Notes under the pieces: generated by a model
The model's database searches: none
What the model saw: the letters and a program-made list of their open reading frames with translations, nothing else
Told to the model about the DNA's origin: nothing
In this document: positions 41,778 through 54,672 of the stretch, piece by piece
Layout of the letters: every line of letters starts with the position of its first letter
Numbering within the stretch: position 1 is the first letter of the stretch
Assembly (NCBI GenBank): GCA_947095585.1
Contig: OX352761.1
Coordinates: 142,134,277 to 142,198,276 of the forward strand
DNA: 64,000 nucleotides
Source: Nephrocerus scutellatus
Lineage: Eukaryota; Arthropoda; Insecta; Diptera; Pipunculidae
Reading direction: 5' to 3'
Program-made: the position numbers and the translations under genes

Positions 41778-44052
41778 ACATATATTTTTCGTAGATCGTC
41801 GAACGTTGGGGCCTGGATGAGAGTGATGTCCCAAGGCAAGTGCCCGGGCAGCGACAGACATCCTGCAGGTAATGACCTACTTCTAACCTAGCCAGAACAA
41901 ACGAAAGTTTTTGTGCCAGATGGTTGTGGGTTTAGGTTCCACAACCATGGTAACCAGTTAAGAATAGCATGATAGAAAGATAGGTAGGTTGTTAGATGGT
42001 TAGATAGTGAGATAGAGAGAGTGTTAGTGAGATATGGATTTAGAATAGGTTTAGAATTAGAATAGGTTTAGATTTAGATTTTAGATTTGGAAATAAATTT
42101 AGATTTAGGTTTAAGATATAGTTTTAGATTCAGATTTAGATTAAGATATAGATTTAGATTAGGTTTAGGTTTAGATTTAGATTCAGATGTAGATTAAGAT
42201 ATAGATTTAGATTAAGAGTAGGTTTGGAATTAGAATAGGTTTAGATATAGATTCAGTTATAGATTAGATTTAGAATTGGTTTAGATTAAGGTTTAGATTT
42301 AGTTTTAGAAATAGATTTAGTCTTAGATTTAGGTTTTGATTTATATTTAGGTTTAGATTTAGATATAAGATATAGATTTGGATTTAAAATAGGTTTAGAG
42401 TTAGAATAGGTTTAGATTTAGGTTTAGATTCAGATTTAGAATAAGGTTTATATTTAGATAGAGATTTAGGTTTAGAATTAGGTATAGATTTAGATTAGGA
42501 TATAGATTTAGATTTAGAATAGGTTCAGATTTAGATTTAGATTCAGATTTAGCTTAAGATATAGATTTAGATTAAGAATAGGTTTAGTTTTAGGTTTAGA
42601 ATAGGTTTAGATTTAGATTTAGAATAAGGTTTAGATTAAGATAGAGATTTAGGTTTAGAATTAGGTATAGATTAAGATTAGGATATAGATTTAGATTTAG
42701 AATAGGTTCAGATTTAGATTCAGATTTAGCTTAAGATATAGATTTAGATTAAGAATAGGTTTAGATTTAGGTTTAGAATAGGTTTAGATTTAGATTTAGA
42801 AAAAGGTTTAGATTTAGAATAGGTTCAGATTTAGATTTAGAATAGGTTCAGATTTAGATTTAGATTCAGATTTTAGCTTAAGATATAGATTTAGATTAAG
42901 AATAGGTTTAGATTTAGGTTAAGAATAGGTTTAGATTCAGATTTAGAATAAGGTTTAGATTTAGATAGAGATTTAGGTTTAGAATTAGGTATAGATTAAG
43001 TTTAGGATATAGGATTAGATTTAGAATAGGTTCAGATTTAGATTTAGATTCAGTTATAGATTAGATTTAGAATTGGTTTAGATTTAGGTTTAGATTTAGT
43101 TTTAGAAATAGATTTAGTCTTAGATTTAGGTTTTGATTTATATTTAGGTTTAGATTTAGATATAAGATATAGATATAGATTTAAAATAGGTTTAGAATTA
43201 GAATAGGTTTAGATTTAGGTTTAGATTCAGATTTAGAATAAGGTTTAGATTTAGATAGAGATTTAGGTTTTGAGTTAGGTATAGATTTAGATTAGGATAT
43301 AGATTTAGATTTAGAATAGGTTCAGATTTAGATTTAGATTCAGATTAAGCTTAAGATATAGATTTAGATTAAGAATAGGTTTAGTTTTAGGTTTAGAATA
43401 GGTTTAGATTTAGATTTAGAGTAAGGTTTAGATTTAGATAGAGATTTAGGTTTAGAATTAGGTATAGATTAAGATTAGGATAGATTTAGAATAGGTTCAG
43501 ATTTAGATTCAGATTTAGCTTAAGATATAGATTTAGATTAAGAATAGGTTTAGATTTAGGTTTAGAATAGGTTTAGATTTAGATTTAGAATAAGGTTTAG
43601 ATTTAGATAGAGATTTAGGTTTAGAATTTGGTATAGATTAAGATTAGGATATAGATTTAGATTTAGAATAGGTTCAGATTTAGATTCAGATTTAGCTTAA
43701 GATATAGATTTAGATTAAGAATAGGTTTAGATTTAGGTTTAGAATAGGTTTAGATTTAGATTTAGAATAAGGTTTAGATTTAGAATAGGTTCAGATTTAG
43801 ATTTAGATTCAGATTTTAGCTTAAGATATAGATTTAGATTAAGAATAGGTTTAGATTTAGGTTTAGAATAGGATTAGATTCAGATTTAGAATAAGGTTTA
43901 GATTTAGATAGAGATTTAGGTTTAGAATTAGGTATAGATTAAGTTTAGGATATAGATTTAGATTTAGAATAGGTTCAGATTTAGATTTAGATTCAGTTAT
44001 AGATTAGATTTAGAATTGGTTTAGATTTAGGTTTAGATTTAGTTTTAGAAAT
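41778..44052. repeat. Truncated unit (260-bp core fragment plus hexamers)
   Basis: 41778-42037 equals core positions 3063-3322, followed by about 2.0 kb of hexamers. It shares variants with the next truncated unit that the full units lack: A in the CCTACTTC phrase near 41879, and AAATAAATTTAG plus TTAAGATATAG around 42094-42120. The two were therefore duplicated from one another after the full units diverged. Confidence 0.92.
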
Positions 44053-46699
44053 CATATATTTTTCGTAGATCGTCGAACGTTGGGGCCTGGATGAGAGTGA
44101 TGTCCCAAGGCAAGTGCCCGGGCAGCGACAGACATCCTGCAGGTAATGACCTACTTCTAACCTAGCCAGAACAAACGAAAGTTTTTGTGCCAGATGGTTG
44201 TGGGTTTAGGTTCCACAACCATGGTAACCAGTTAAGAATAGCATGATAGAAAGATAGGTAGGTTGTTAGATGGTTAGATAGTGAGATAGAGAGAGTGTTA
44301 GTGAGATATGGATTTAGAATAGGTTTAGAATTAGAATAGGTTTAGATTTAGATTTTAGATTTGGAAATAAATTTAGATTTAGGTTTAAGATATAGTTTTA
44401 GATTCAGATTTAGATTAAGATATAGATTTAGATTAGGTTTAGGTTTAGATTTAGATTCAGATGTAGATTAAGATATAGATTTAGATTAAGAGTAGGTTTG
44501 GAATTAGAATAGGTTTAGATATAGATTCAGTTATAGATTAGATTTAGAATTGGTTTAGATTAAGGTTTAGATTTAGTTTTAGAAATAGATTTAGTCTTAG
44601 ATTTAGGTTTTGATTTATATTTAGGTTTAGATTTAGATATAAGATATAGATTTGGATTTAAAATAGGTTTAGAGTTAGAATAGGTTTAGATTTAGGTTTA
44701 GATTCAGATTTAGAATAAGGTTTATATTTAGATAGAGATTTAGGTTTAGAATTAGGTATAGATTTAGATTAGGATATAGATTTAGATTTAGAATAGGTTC
44801 AGATTTAGATTTAGATTCAGATTTAGCTTAAGATATAGATTTAGATTAAGAATAGGTTTAGTTTTAGGTTTAGAATAGGTTTAGATTTAGATTTAGAATA
44901 AGGTTTAGATTAAGATAGAGATTTAGGTTTAGAATTAGGTATAGATTAAGATTAGGATATAGATTTAGATTTAGAATAGGTTCAGATTTAGATTCAGATT
45001 TAGCTTAAGATATAGATTTAGATTAAGAATAGGTTTAGATTTAGGTTTAGAATAGGTTTAGATTTAGATTTAGAAAAAGGTTTAGATTTAGAATAGGTTC
45101 AGATTTAGATTTAGAATAGGTTCAGATTTAGATTTAGATTCAGATTTTAGCTTAAGATATAGATTTAGATTAAGAATAGGTTTAGATTTAGGTTAAGAAT
45201 AGGTTTAGATTCAGATTTAGAATAAGGTTTAGATTTAGATAGAGATTTAGGTTTAGAATTAGGTATAGATTAAGTTTAGGATATAGGATTAGATTTAGAA
45301 TAGGTTCAGATTTAGATTTAGATTCAGTTATAGATTAGATTTAGAATTGGTTTAGATTTAGGTTTAGATTTAGTTTTAGAAATAGATTTAGTCTTAGATT
45401 TAGGTTTTGATTTATATTTAGGTTTAGATTTAGATATAAGATATAGATATAGATTTAAAATAGGTTTAGAATTAGAATAGGTTTAGATTTAGGTTTAGAT
45501 TCAGATTTAGAATAAGGTTTAGATTTAGATAGAGATTTAGGTTTTGAGTTAGGTATAGATTTAGATTAGGATATAGATTTAGATTTAGAATAGGTTCAGA
45601 TTTAGATTTAGATTCAGATTAAGCTTAAGATATAGATTTAGATTAAGAATAGGTTTAGTTTTAGGTTTAGAATAGGTTTAGATTTAGATTTAGAGTAAGG
45701 TTTAGATTTAGATAGAGATTTAGGTTTAGAATTAGGTATAGATTAAGATTAGGATAGATTTAGAATAGGTTCAGATTTAGATTCAGATTTAGCTTAAGAT
45801 ATAGATTTAGATTAAGAATAGGTTTAGATTTAGGTTTAGAATAGGTTTAGATTTAGATTTAGAATAAGGTTTAGATTTAGATAGAGATTTAGGTTTAGAA
45901 TTTGGTATAGATTAAGATTAGGATATAGATTTAGATTTAGAATAGGTTCAGATTTAGATTCAGATTTAGCTTAAGATATAGATTTAGATTAAGAATAGGT
46001 TTAGATTTAGGTTTAGAATAGGTTTAGATTTAGATTTAGAATAAGGTTTAGATTTAGAATAGGTTCAGATTTAGATTTAGATTCAGATTTTAGCTTAAGA
46101 TATAGATTTAGATTAAGAATAGGTTTAGATTTAGGTTTAGAATAGGATTAGATTCAGATTTAGAATAAGGTTTAGATTTAGATAGAGATTTAGGTTTAGA
46201 ATTAGGTATAGATTAAGTTTAGGATATAGATTTAGATTTAGAATAGGTTCAGATTTAGATTTAGATTCAGTTATAGATTAGATTTAGAATTGGTTTAGAT
46301 TTAGGTTTAGATTTAGTTTTAGAAATAGATTTAGTCTTAGATTTAGGTTTTGATTTATATTTAGGTTTAGATTTAGATATAAGATATAGATTTAGATTTA
46401 AAATAGGTTTAGAATTAGAATAGGTTTAGATTTAGGTTTAGATTCAGATTTAGAATAAGGTTTAGATTTAGATAGAGATTTAGGTTTAGAATTAGGTATA
46501 GATTTAGATTAGGATATAGATTTAGATTTAGAATAGGTTCAGATTTAGATTTAGATTCAGATTAAGCTTAAGATATAGATTTAGATTAAGAATAGGTTTA
46601 GTTTTAGGTTTAGAATAGGTTTAGATTTAGATTTAGAGTAAGGTTTAGATTTAGATAGAGATTTAGGTTTAGAATTAGGTATAGATTAAGATTAGGATA
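44053..46699. repeat. Truncated unit, sister of the preceding one
   Basis: Core fragment 44053-44311, then hexamers. It carries the same diagnostic variants as the 41778 unit, at 44153 and around 44369-44395. It starts one base inside the usual module border. Confidence 0.92.
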
Positions 46700-48693
46700 A
46701 CATATATTTTTCGTAGATCGTCGAACGTTGGGGCCTGGATGAGAGTGATGTCCCAAGGCAAGTGCCCGGGCAGCGACAGACATCCTGCAGGTAATGACCT
46801 GCTTCTAACCTAGCCAGAACAAACGAAAGTTTTTGTGCCAGATGGTTGTGGGTTTAGGTTCCACAACCATGGTAACCAGTTAAGAATAGCATGATAGAAA
46901 GATAGGTAGGTTGTTAGATGGTTAGATAGTGAGATAGAGAGAGTGTTAGTGAGATATGGATTTAGAATAGGTTTAGAATTAGAATAGGTTTAGATTTAGA
47001 TTTTAGATTTGGAAATAGATTTAGATTTAGGTTTTAGATTTAGTTTTAGATTCAGATTTAGATTAAGATATAGATTTAGATTAGGTTTAGGTTTAGATTT
47101 AGATTCAGATGTAGATTAAGATATAGATTTAGATTAAGAGTAGGTTTGGAATTAGAATAGGTTTAGATATAGATTCAGTTATAGATTAGATTTAGAATTG
47201 GTTTAGATTAAGGTTTAGATTTAGTTTTAGAAATAGATTTAGTCTTAGATTTAGGTTTTGATTTATATTTAGGTTTAGATTTAGATATAAGATATAGATT
47301 TGGATTTAAAATAGGTTTAGAATTAGAATAGGTTTAGATTTAGGTTTAGATTCAGATTTAGAATAAGGTTTAGATTTAGATAGAGATTTAGGTTTAGAAT
47401 TAGGTATAGATTTAGATTAGGATATAGATTTAGATTTAGAATAGGTTCAGATTTAGATTTAGATTCAGATTTAGCTTAAGATATAGATTTAGATTAAGAA
47501 TAGGTTTAGTTTTAGGTTTAGAATAGGTTTAGATTTAGATTTAGAATAAGGTTTAGATTAAGATAGAGATTTAGGTTTAGAATTAGGTATAGATTAAGAT
47601 TAGGATATAGATTTAGATTTAGAATAGGTTCAGATTTAGATTCAGATTTAGCTTAAGATATAGATTTAGATTAAGAATAGGTTTAGATTTAGGTTTAGAA
47701 TAGGTTTAGATTTAGATTTAGAATAAGGTTTAGATTTAGAATAGGTTCAGATTTAGATTTAGATTCAGATTTTAGCTTAAGATATAGATTTAGATTTAGA
47801 ATAGGTTCAGATTTAGATTTAGATTCAGTTATAGATTAGATTTAGAATTGGTTTAGATTTAGGTTTAGATTTAGTTTTAGAAATAGATTTAGTCTTAGAT
47901 TTAGGTTTTGATTTATATTTAGGTTTAGATTTAGATATAAGATATAGATTTAGATTTAAAATAGGTTTAGAATTAGAATAGGTTTAGATTTAGGTTTAGA
48001 TTCAGATTTAGAATAAGGTTTAGATTTAGATAGAGATTTAGGTTTAGAATTAGGTATAGATTTAGATTAGGATATAGATTTAGATTTAGAATAGGTTCAG
48101 ATTTAGATTTAGATTCAGATTAAGCTTAAGATATAGATTTAGATTAAGAATAGGTTTAGTTTTAGGTTTAGAATAGGTTTAGATTTAGATTTAGATTTAG
48201 AGTAAGGTTTAGATTTAGATAGAGATTTAGGTTTAGAATTAGGTATAGATTAAGATTAGGATAGATTTAGAATAGGTTCAGATTTAGATTCAGATTTAGC
48301 TTAAGATATAGATTTAGATTAAGAATAGGTTTAGATTTAGGTTTAGAATAGGTTTAGATTTAGATTTAGAATAAGGTTTAGATTTAGATAGAGATTTAGG
48401 TTTAGAATTTGGTATAGATTAAGATTAGGATATAGATTTAGATTTAGAATAGGTTCAGATTTAGATTCAGATTTAGCTTAAGATATAGATTTAGATTAAG
48501 AATAGGTTTAGATTTAGGTTTAGAATAGGTTTAGATTTAGATTTAGAATAAGGTTTAGATTTAGAATAGGTTCAGATTTAGATTTAGATTCAGATTTTAG
48601 CTTAAGATATAGATTTAGATTAAGAATAGGTTTAGATTTAGGTTTAGAATAGGATTAGATTCAGATTTAGAATAAGGTTTAGATTTAGATAGA
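46700..48693. repeat. Truncated unit ending in the assembly gap
   Basis: Core fragment 46700-46959, then hexamers up to the N run. It has the full-unit variant (CCTGCTTC near 46800), so it derives from a full unit rather than from its two left neighbours. Confidence 0.92.
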
Positions 48694-48893
48694 NNNNNNN
48701 NNNNNNNNNNNNNNNNNNNNNNNNNNNNNNNNNNNNNNNNNNNNNNNNNNNNNNNNNNNNNNNNNNNNNNNNNNNNNNNNNNNNNNNNNNNNNNNNNNNN
48801 NNNNNNNNNNNNNNNNNNNNNNNNNNNNNNNNNNNNNNNNNNNNNNNNNNNNNNNNNNNNNNNNNNNNNNNNNNNNNNNNNNNNNNNNNNNNN
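48694..48893. other. Assembly gap (200 N)
   Basis: Exactly 200 undefined bases between the hexamer array and the GATA array. The round number suggests a placeholder gap, so the real distance and what it holds are unknown. Confidence 0.99.
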
Positions 48894-48913
48894 TAGGTAG
48901 ATAGATAAGTGGG

Positions 48914-48949
<36 letters not shown>

Positions 48950-49205
48950 AGGATAGTCAGGTGGATGGATAGGTAGATAGATAGATAGATAGATAGATAA
49001 ATAGTTAGATAGATGGATAGATAGATAGATAGATATATAGATAGATAGGTAGATAGATAGGTAGATAGATAGGTAGATAGATAGGTGGGTAGATAGATAG
49101 ATAGATAGATTGATTGATAGATAGATAGGTGGAAAGATAGTTGGGTAGATAGATAGAGAGATAGACAGATAGATAGATGGATAGATAGATAGCAGGATAG
49201 TTAGG

Positions 49206-49253
<48 letters not shown>

Positions 49254-49354
49254 GAGATAGACAGATAGATTTGGTCTCTGGATCATCCTTGACATAAGAA
49301 AGTTCATCCGCTGGGGTCAATATGAAATCAGAAGTTCAATCAGAAGTTGAAGAA
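48894..49354. repeat. Left copy of a 2,321-bp-spaced duplication
   Basis: Matches 51215-51675 in order and length, with identical translated frames at 49005-49307 and 51326-51628. It runs from the gap edge through the short satellite at 49262. The two copies part at the phrase GTTGAAGAA. This one then joins directly to the conserved module (49354), whereas the right copy continues for about 770 bp before its module. Confidence 0.9.
49262..49353. repeat. Dispersed ~100-bp satellite monomer (GATA-array copy 1)
   Basis: The GGTCTCTGGATCATCC..GACATAAGAAAG.. block aligns by eye with the core repeats at 1254-1350, including the GGGGTCAATATGAA and CAATCAGAAGTTGAA phrases. Confidence 0.75.
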
Positions 49355-49575
49355 CATATATTTTCTCGTAGAACGTCGAACGTTAGGGCCTGGATGAGAG
49401 TGATGTCCCAAGGCATATGCCCGGGCAGCGACAGACATCCTGCAGGTGATATCCTGCATCTAACCTAGCCGAAACAAGCGAAATTATGTGGAATATATTT
49501 GAAAGATAGTAAGATGGATATATAGAGGGACGGGGAATTAAAATTAGAAAGACAGGATGAAGGGGAATTCAAATT

Positions 49576-49580
<5 letters not shown>
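49354..49580. repeat. Conserved module, GATA-array copy 1
   Basis: Starts ACATATATTTTCTCGTAG and follows the core module through the GCCCGGGC palindrome and GACATCCTGCAGG. It then diverges (GAAACAAGCGAAATTATG) and continues with a tail shared only with the copy at 52449. It has ATATGCC where the core has AAGTGCC, and TTAGGG where most copies have TTGGGG. Confidence 0.85.
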
Positions 49581-49623
<43 letters not shown>

Positions 49624-49756
49624 GTGGGTAGATAGTTAGATATATAGATAGATAGATAGGTAGAAGGATAGTTAGATGGGTAGATAAATAGATGATAGGA
49701 GGATAGGTAGATAGAAGGATAGTTAGGTAGATAGAGAGATAGATAGAGAGATAGAC

Positions 49757-49796
<40 letters not shown>

Positions 49797-49987
49797 GGAT
49801 CGATAGAAGGATCGATAGAAGGATCGATAGAAGGATCGATAGAAGGATAGTTACATAGGTAGATAAATAGATAGAGAGATAGACGGATAGATAGATAGAT
49901 GGCTAGATGGAAGGATAGTTAGGTAGATAGATTGGTAGGTGGATAGATAGATAGATAGATAAAAGGATATTCAGGTGGATGGATAGG

Positions 49988-50018
<31 letters not shown>

Positions 50019-50091
50019 TTAGATAGATGGATAGATAGATAGATAGATAGATATATAGATATATAGATAGATAGGTAGATAGATAGGTGGG

Positions 50092-50146
<55 letters not shown>

Positions 50147-50650
50147 GTAGATAAATAGGTGGAAAGATAGTTAGGTAGATAGATAGAGAGATATACAGAT
50201 AGATAGAGAGATATACAGATAGATAGAGAGATATACAGATAGATAGATAGATAATGGATAGCAGGATAGTTAGATGGGTAGGTAAGTAGATAGATAGAAG
50301 GATAGTTAGGTAGATAGATAATAAGATAGATAGATAGATAGATAGATAGATGGATAGATAGATAGATAGATGGATAGATAGATAGATAGGTGGGTAGATA
50401 GATAGATATATAGATAGATAGATAGTTAGATAGAAGGATAGTTAAATGGGTAGATAAATAGATAGAAGGATAGATAGATAGAAGGATAGTTAGGTAGATA
50501 GAGAGATAGATAGAGAGATAGACAGATAGATAGATAGATAGATATATAGAGCGATATAAGGATAGATAGAAGGATAGTTAGATAGGTAGATAAATAGATA
50601 GAGAGATAGACGGATAGATAGATAGATGGCTAGATAGCAGGATAGTTAGG

Positions 50651-50685
<35 letters not shown>

Positions 50686-50714
50686 GTAGATAGATAGGTA
50701 GGTAGATAGGTGGG

Positions 50715-50778
<64 letters not shown>

Positions 50779-51154
50779 AGGATAGTCAGGTGGATGGATA
50801 GGTAGATAGATAGATAGATAGATAGATAAATAGTTAGATAGATGGATAGATAGATAGGTAGATATATAGGTAGATAGATAGGTGGGTAGATAGATAGATA
50901 GATAGATAGATTGCTAGATAGATAGATAGGTGGAAAGATAGTTGGGTAGATAGATAGAGAGATAGACAGATAGATAGATGGATAGATAAATAGCAGGATA
51001 GTTAGGTAGATAGATAGATAGATAGAGAGATAGACAGATAGATAGATATATAGATCGATAGAAGGATAGATAGAAGGATAGTTAGATAGGTAGATAAATA
51101 GATAGAGAGATAGACGGATAGATAGATAGATGGCTAGATAGCAGGATAGTTAGG

Positions 51155-51192
<38 letters not shown>

Positions 51193-51214
51193 TGTAGATA
51201 GATAGGTAGATAGA

Positions 51215-51234
51215 TAGGTAGATAGATAAGTGGG

Positions 51235-51270
<36 letters not shown>

Positions 51271-51526
51271 AGGATAGTCAGGTGGATGGATAGGTAGATA
51301 GATAGATAGATAGATAGATAAATAGTTAGATAGATGGATAGATAGATAGATAGATATATAGATAGATAGGTAGATAGATAGGTAGATAGATAGGTAGATA
51401 GATAGGTGGGTAGATAGATAGATAGATAGATTGATTGATAGATAGATAGGTGGAAAGATAGTTGGGTAGATAGATAGAGAGATAGACAGATAGATAGATG
51501 GATAGATAGATAGCAGGATAGTTAGG

Positions 51527-51574
<48 letters not shown>

Positions 51575-51675
51575 GAGATAGACAGATAGATTTGGTCTCT
51601 GGATCATCCTTGACATAAGAAAGTTCATCCGCTGGGGTCAATATGAAATCAGAAGTTCAATCAGAAGTTGAAGAA
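51215..51675. repeat. Right copy of the 2,321-bp-spaced duplication
   Basis: Counterpart of 48894-49354. It includes a ~100-bp satellite monomer starting near 51583, which runs on into a second, more diverged monomer (ATTGTGATTGACTTCAG.., to about 51760). Confidence 0.9.
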
Positions 51676-52448
51676 TAACATATTCAAAATTGTGATTGAC
51701 TTCAGAATAGACCTTGTCATAAGAGAATCCGTTAAACTGGAATTAGAAGCTCGTTCAGAGGTTAACAATAATGTGAATTAATTTGATATAGGCGTCACAT
51801 AGGATAGGCTTAAACTTCCAGGAATAAGTTCAGTGCCAGAGTGATAGTTTCATAGATTGCGTATGCGGTGTTAAAGCCGCTGTGTAATCGCAATGTGTGA
51901 GCTTATGAAAACTGGATATGTGGGTGACAGTGAATGCGCTTTTGTTGGTGTCAAACAATTTTCAGAATTGATGTAAAAACTGTAAGTATCCTGACTTTAG
52001 ATGTTTGTAATAATTGCATTATTAAAGTTTGGTTCTTCTTTATGTATTTTCAGGTTGATAGAAGGCGTACCAGTGGTATCAGGAAGCGACAAGGTAAGTT
52101 GTGATTTTTTTGTTTGAAACAGGAAAAAGCTTGTAGAAGCAGGTGCGTAGAACAATTATCTTTTAAATTTTCATATTTGCGAGCAGTAAAGGTTCCTGGA
52201 CGCTGCGGTATATAAATATATTTATGTGATTGTAATCAAGTATATTTTAAATTTACTAGGCTCTGAAAAGTAGTGTAAGTGCGGATTGTTTTGTTCTAGT
52301 CAATGCCCATTAGGTAAGTTGTGAATTGTATTGCGACTCTTCAGTGTTACTTCATATAGTTCGCAGAGTTTAAAAAGGTTCTTTTTGGAACTGTGAATTC
52401 GTATCTAAAAACTACAACTAGGTTGCTTGATGGTGGCTCGGAACGATA
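51676..52448. other. Complex-sequence island, no gene recognised; possible spliced non-coding exon
   Basis: About 770 bp without GATA repeats. A phrase at 52414-52445 (ACAACTAGGTTG..GGTGGCTCGGAACG) matches core 1741-1774, so the island looks like a diverged, internally deleted relative of the macrosatellite core. A segment at 52054-52093 is bracketed by TATTTTCAG and AAG|GTAAGT, a good acceptor and donor pair. A second GTAAGTTGTGAATT occurs near 52315. There is no long open frame, so any transcript would probably be non-coding. Near 51876 the phrase AAGCCGCTGTGT also matches 63851. Confidence 0.5.
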
Positions 52449-52655
52449 ACATATATTTTCTCGTAGATCGTCGAACGTTGGGGCCTGGATGAGAGTGATG
52501 TCCCAAGGCATATGCCCGGGCAGCGACAGACATCCTGCAGGTAATATCCTGCATCTAACCTAGCCGAAACAAGCGAAATTATGTGGAATATATTTGAAAA
52601 ATATATAGTCCCTCTAATTAAAATTAGAAAGACAGGATGAAGGAAAATTAAAATT

Positions 52656-52665
<10 letters not shown>
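52449..52665. repeat. Conserved module, GATA-array copy 2
   Basis: Same border and centre as the copy at 49354, with the same ATATGCC variant and the same diverged tail (GAAATTATGTGGAATATATTTG.., then an AGAAAGACAGGATGAAGG block) before GATA repeats resume near 52655. Confidence 0.85.
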
Positions 52666-52689
<24 letters not shown>

Positions 52690-53156
52690 TGATAGATAGA
52701 TAGATATGTAGGTAGATAGATATATATAGGTAAATATATAGATAGGTGGATTGATAGGTAGATTGATAGGTAGGTAGTTATATAGAGAGGTGGGCAGATA
52801 GATAGATAGGTAGATATATAGATGGATAGATAAATAGATAAATAGATAAATAGATAAATAGATAAATAGATAAATAGATGGATAGATAGATAGAAAGTTA
52901 GTTATTTATAGATAGTTAGATATTTATGATATTTTAATAGATAGATAGATAGATGGATTATTAGATAGATAGATAGATAGGTGGATAGATAGATGTATAG
53001 ATAGATAGATAGATGGATAGAGAAATAGATAGAAGGATGGTTAGGCAGATAGATAGATTGATAGAGATAGACGTATAGATGGATATATAGATAGATCGAT
53101 AGATGGTTAGATATTTAGTGATAATAGTTAGATAGATGGATGGATATATAGATAGG

Positions 53157-53198
<42 letters not shown>

Positions 53199-53216
53199 TA
53201 TAGATAGATAGATAGG

Positions 53217-53255
<39 letters not shown>

Positions 53256-53287
53256 CTAGATAGATAGATAGATAGATAGATAGGTAT

Positions 53288-53385
<98 letters not shown>

Positions 53386-53803
53386 GGATAGGTAGATAGA
53401 TAAGTGGGTAGATAGATAGATAGATAGATAGAAGGATAGTTAGATGGGTAGATAAATAGTTAGATAGAGATGGATAGATAGAAGGATAGTTAGGTAGATA
53501 GAGAGATAGATAGACAGATAGATAGATAGTTAGATCGATAGAAGGATAGGTAGAAGGATAATTAGATAGGTAGATAAATAGATAGAGAGATAGTCGGATA
53601 TATAGACAGATGGCTCGCTAGAAGGATAGTTAGGTAGATAGATTGGTAGGTGGATAGAAAAATAGATAGGTAGATAGAAGGTTAGTCAGGTGGATGAAAT
53701 AGGTAGATAGATAGATAGATAGATAGATAGTTAGATAGATGGATATATATATAGACAGACAGGTAGATGGATAGGTATATAGATAGGTAGATAGATAGGT
53801 GGG

Positions 53804-53850
<47 letters not shown>

Positions 53851-54077
53851 GTAGATAGATAGGTGGGAAGATAGTTAGGTGGGTAGGTAAAGAGATAGAC
53901 AGATAGATAGATAGATAGATAGAGAAATGGGTAGATATATGGATAGATAGATATATAGAGATAGACCGATAGATAGATGGTTAGATATTTTTGATAATAG
54001 CTAGATAGATGGATAGATAGATAGATAGGTAGATAGGTAGATAGATGGATAGATAGATAGATAGTTAGGTGGATAGT

Positions 54078-54112
<35 letters not shown>

Positions 54113-54465
54113 GTGGGTAGATAGATGGATGGATAGATGGATAGATAGTTAGACGGATAGTTAGATGGGTAGATAAATAGATAGATAGAAGGATAGATAG
54201 ATAGAAGGATGTATAGGTAGATAGAGAGATAGATAGAGAGATAGATAGAGAGATAGACAGATAGATAGATAGGTAGATAGTTAGATCGCTAGAAGGATAG
54301 TTAGGTAGGTAGATAAATAAATAGAGAGATAAATAGACGGATATATAGATAGATGGCTCGCTAGAAGGATAGTTAGGTAGATAGATTGGTAGGTGGATAG
54401 ATAGATAGGTAGGTAGATAGAAGGTTAGTCAGGTGGATAAATAGGTGGATGAATAGGTAGATAGT

Positions 54466-54504
<39 letters not shown>

Positions 54505-54615
54505 TTAGATAGATGGATAGATATATGGACAGATATATAGATATATAGATAGACAGGTAGATAGATAGGTAGATAGATAGGTAGATAGATAGGTGGGTAG
54601 ATAGATAAATAGATG

Positions 54616-54672
<57 letters not shown>

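Larger units (their letters stand above)
1..48693. repeat. Macrosatellite array, 5,151-bp period, hexamer tract plus complex core
   Basis: The same 5,151-bp unit recurs head to tail from the window's left edge. Each unit is a 2,168-bp complex core followed by 2,983 bp of degenerate TTTAGA/TTTAGG-type hexamers. The first base of the window corresponds to position 5152, so the array extends to the left. Eight cores are intact, at 1155, 6306, 11457, 16608, 21759, 26910, 32061 and 37212. After 41778 the units are shorter and keep only the core's last 260 bp. The copies compared differ at only isolated bases, which implies very recent amplification or strong homogenisation, or over-collapse or over-expansion by the assembler. 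No convincing protein gene is present; the short minus-strand open frames in the core recur only because the DNA does. Confidence 0.97.

Noticed and set aside
1..48693. Calling the hexamer tracts true telomere
   Set aside because: They are degenerate, broken by 2.2-kb cores and organised in kilobase blocks, unlike telomerase-made arrays. No chromosome end is visible.
49005..49307. Minus-strand frames rich in Ile-Tyr-Leu-Ser at 49005-49307, 51326-51628 and 55717-55908
   Set aside because: Direct translation of (TCTA)n. A tetranucleotide repeat stays open in all frames without being coding.
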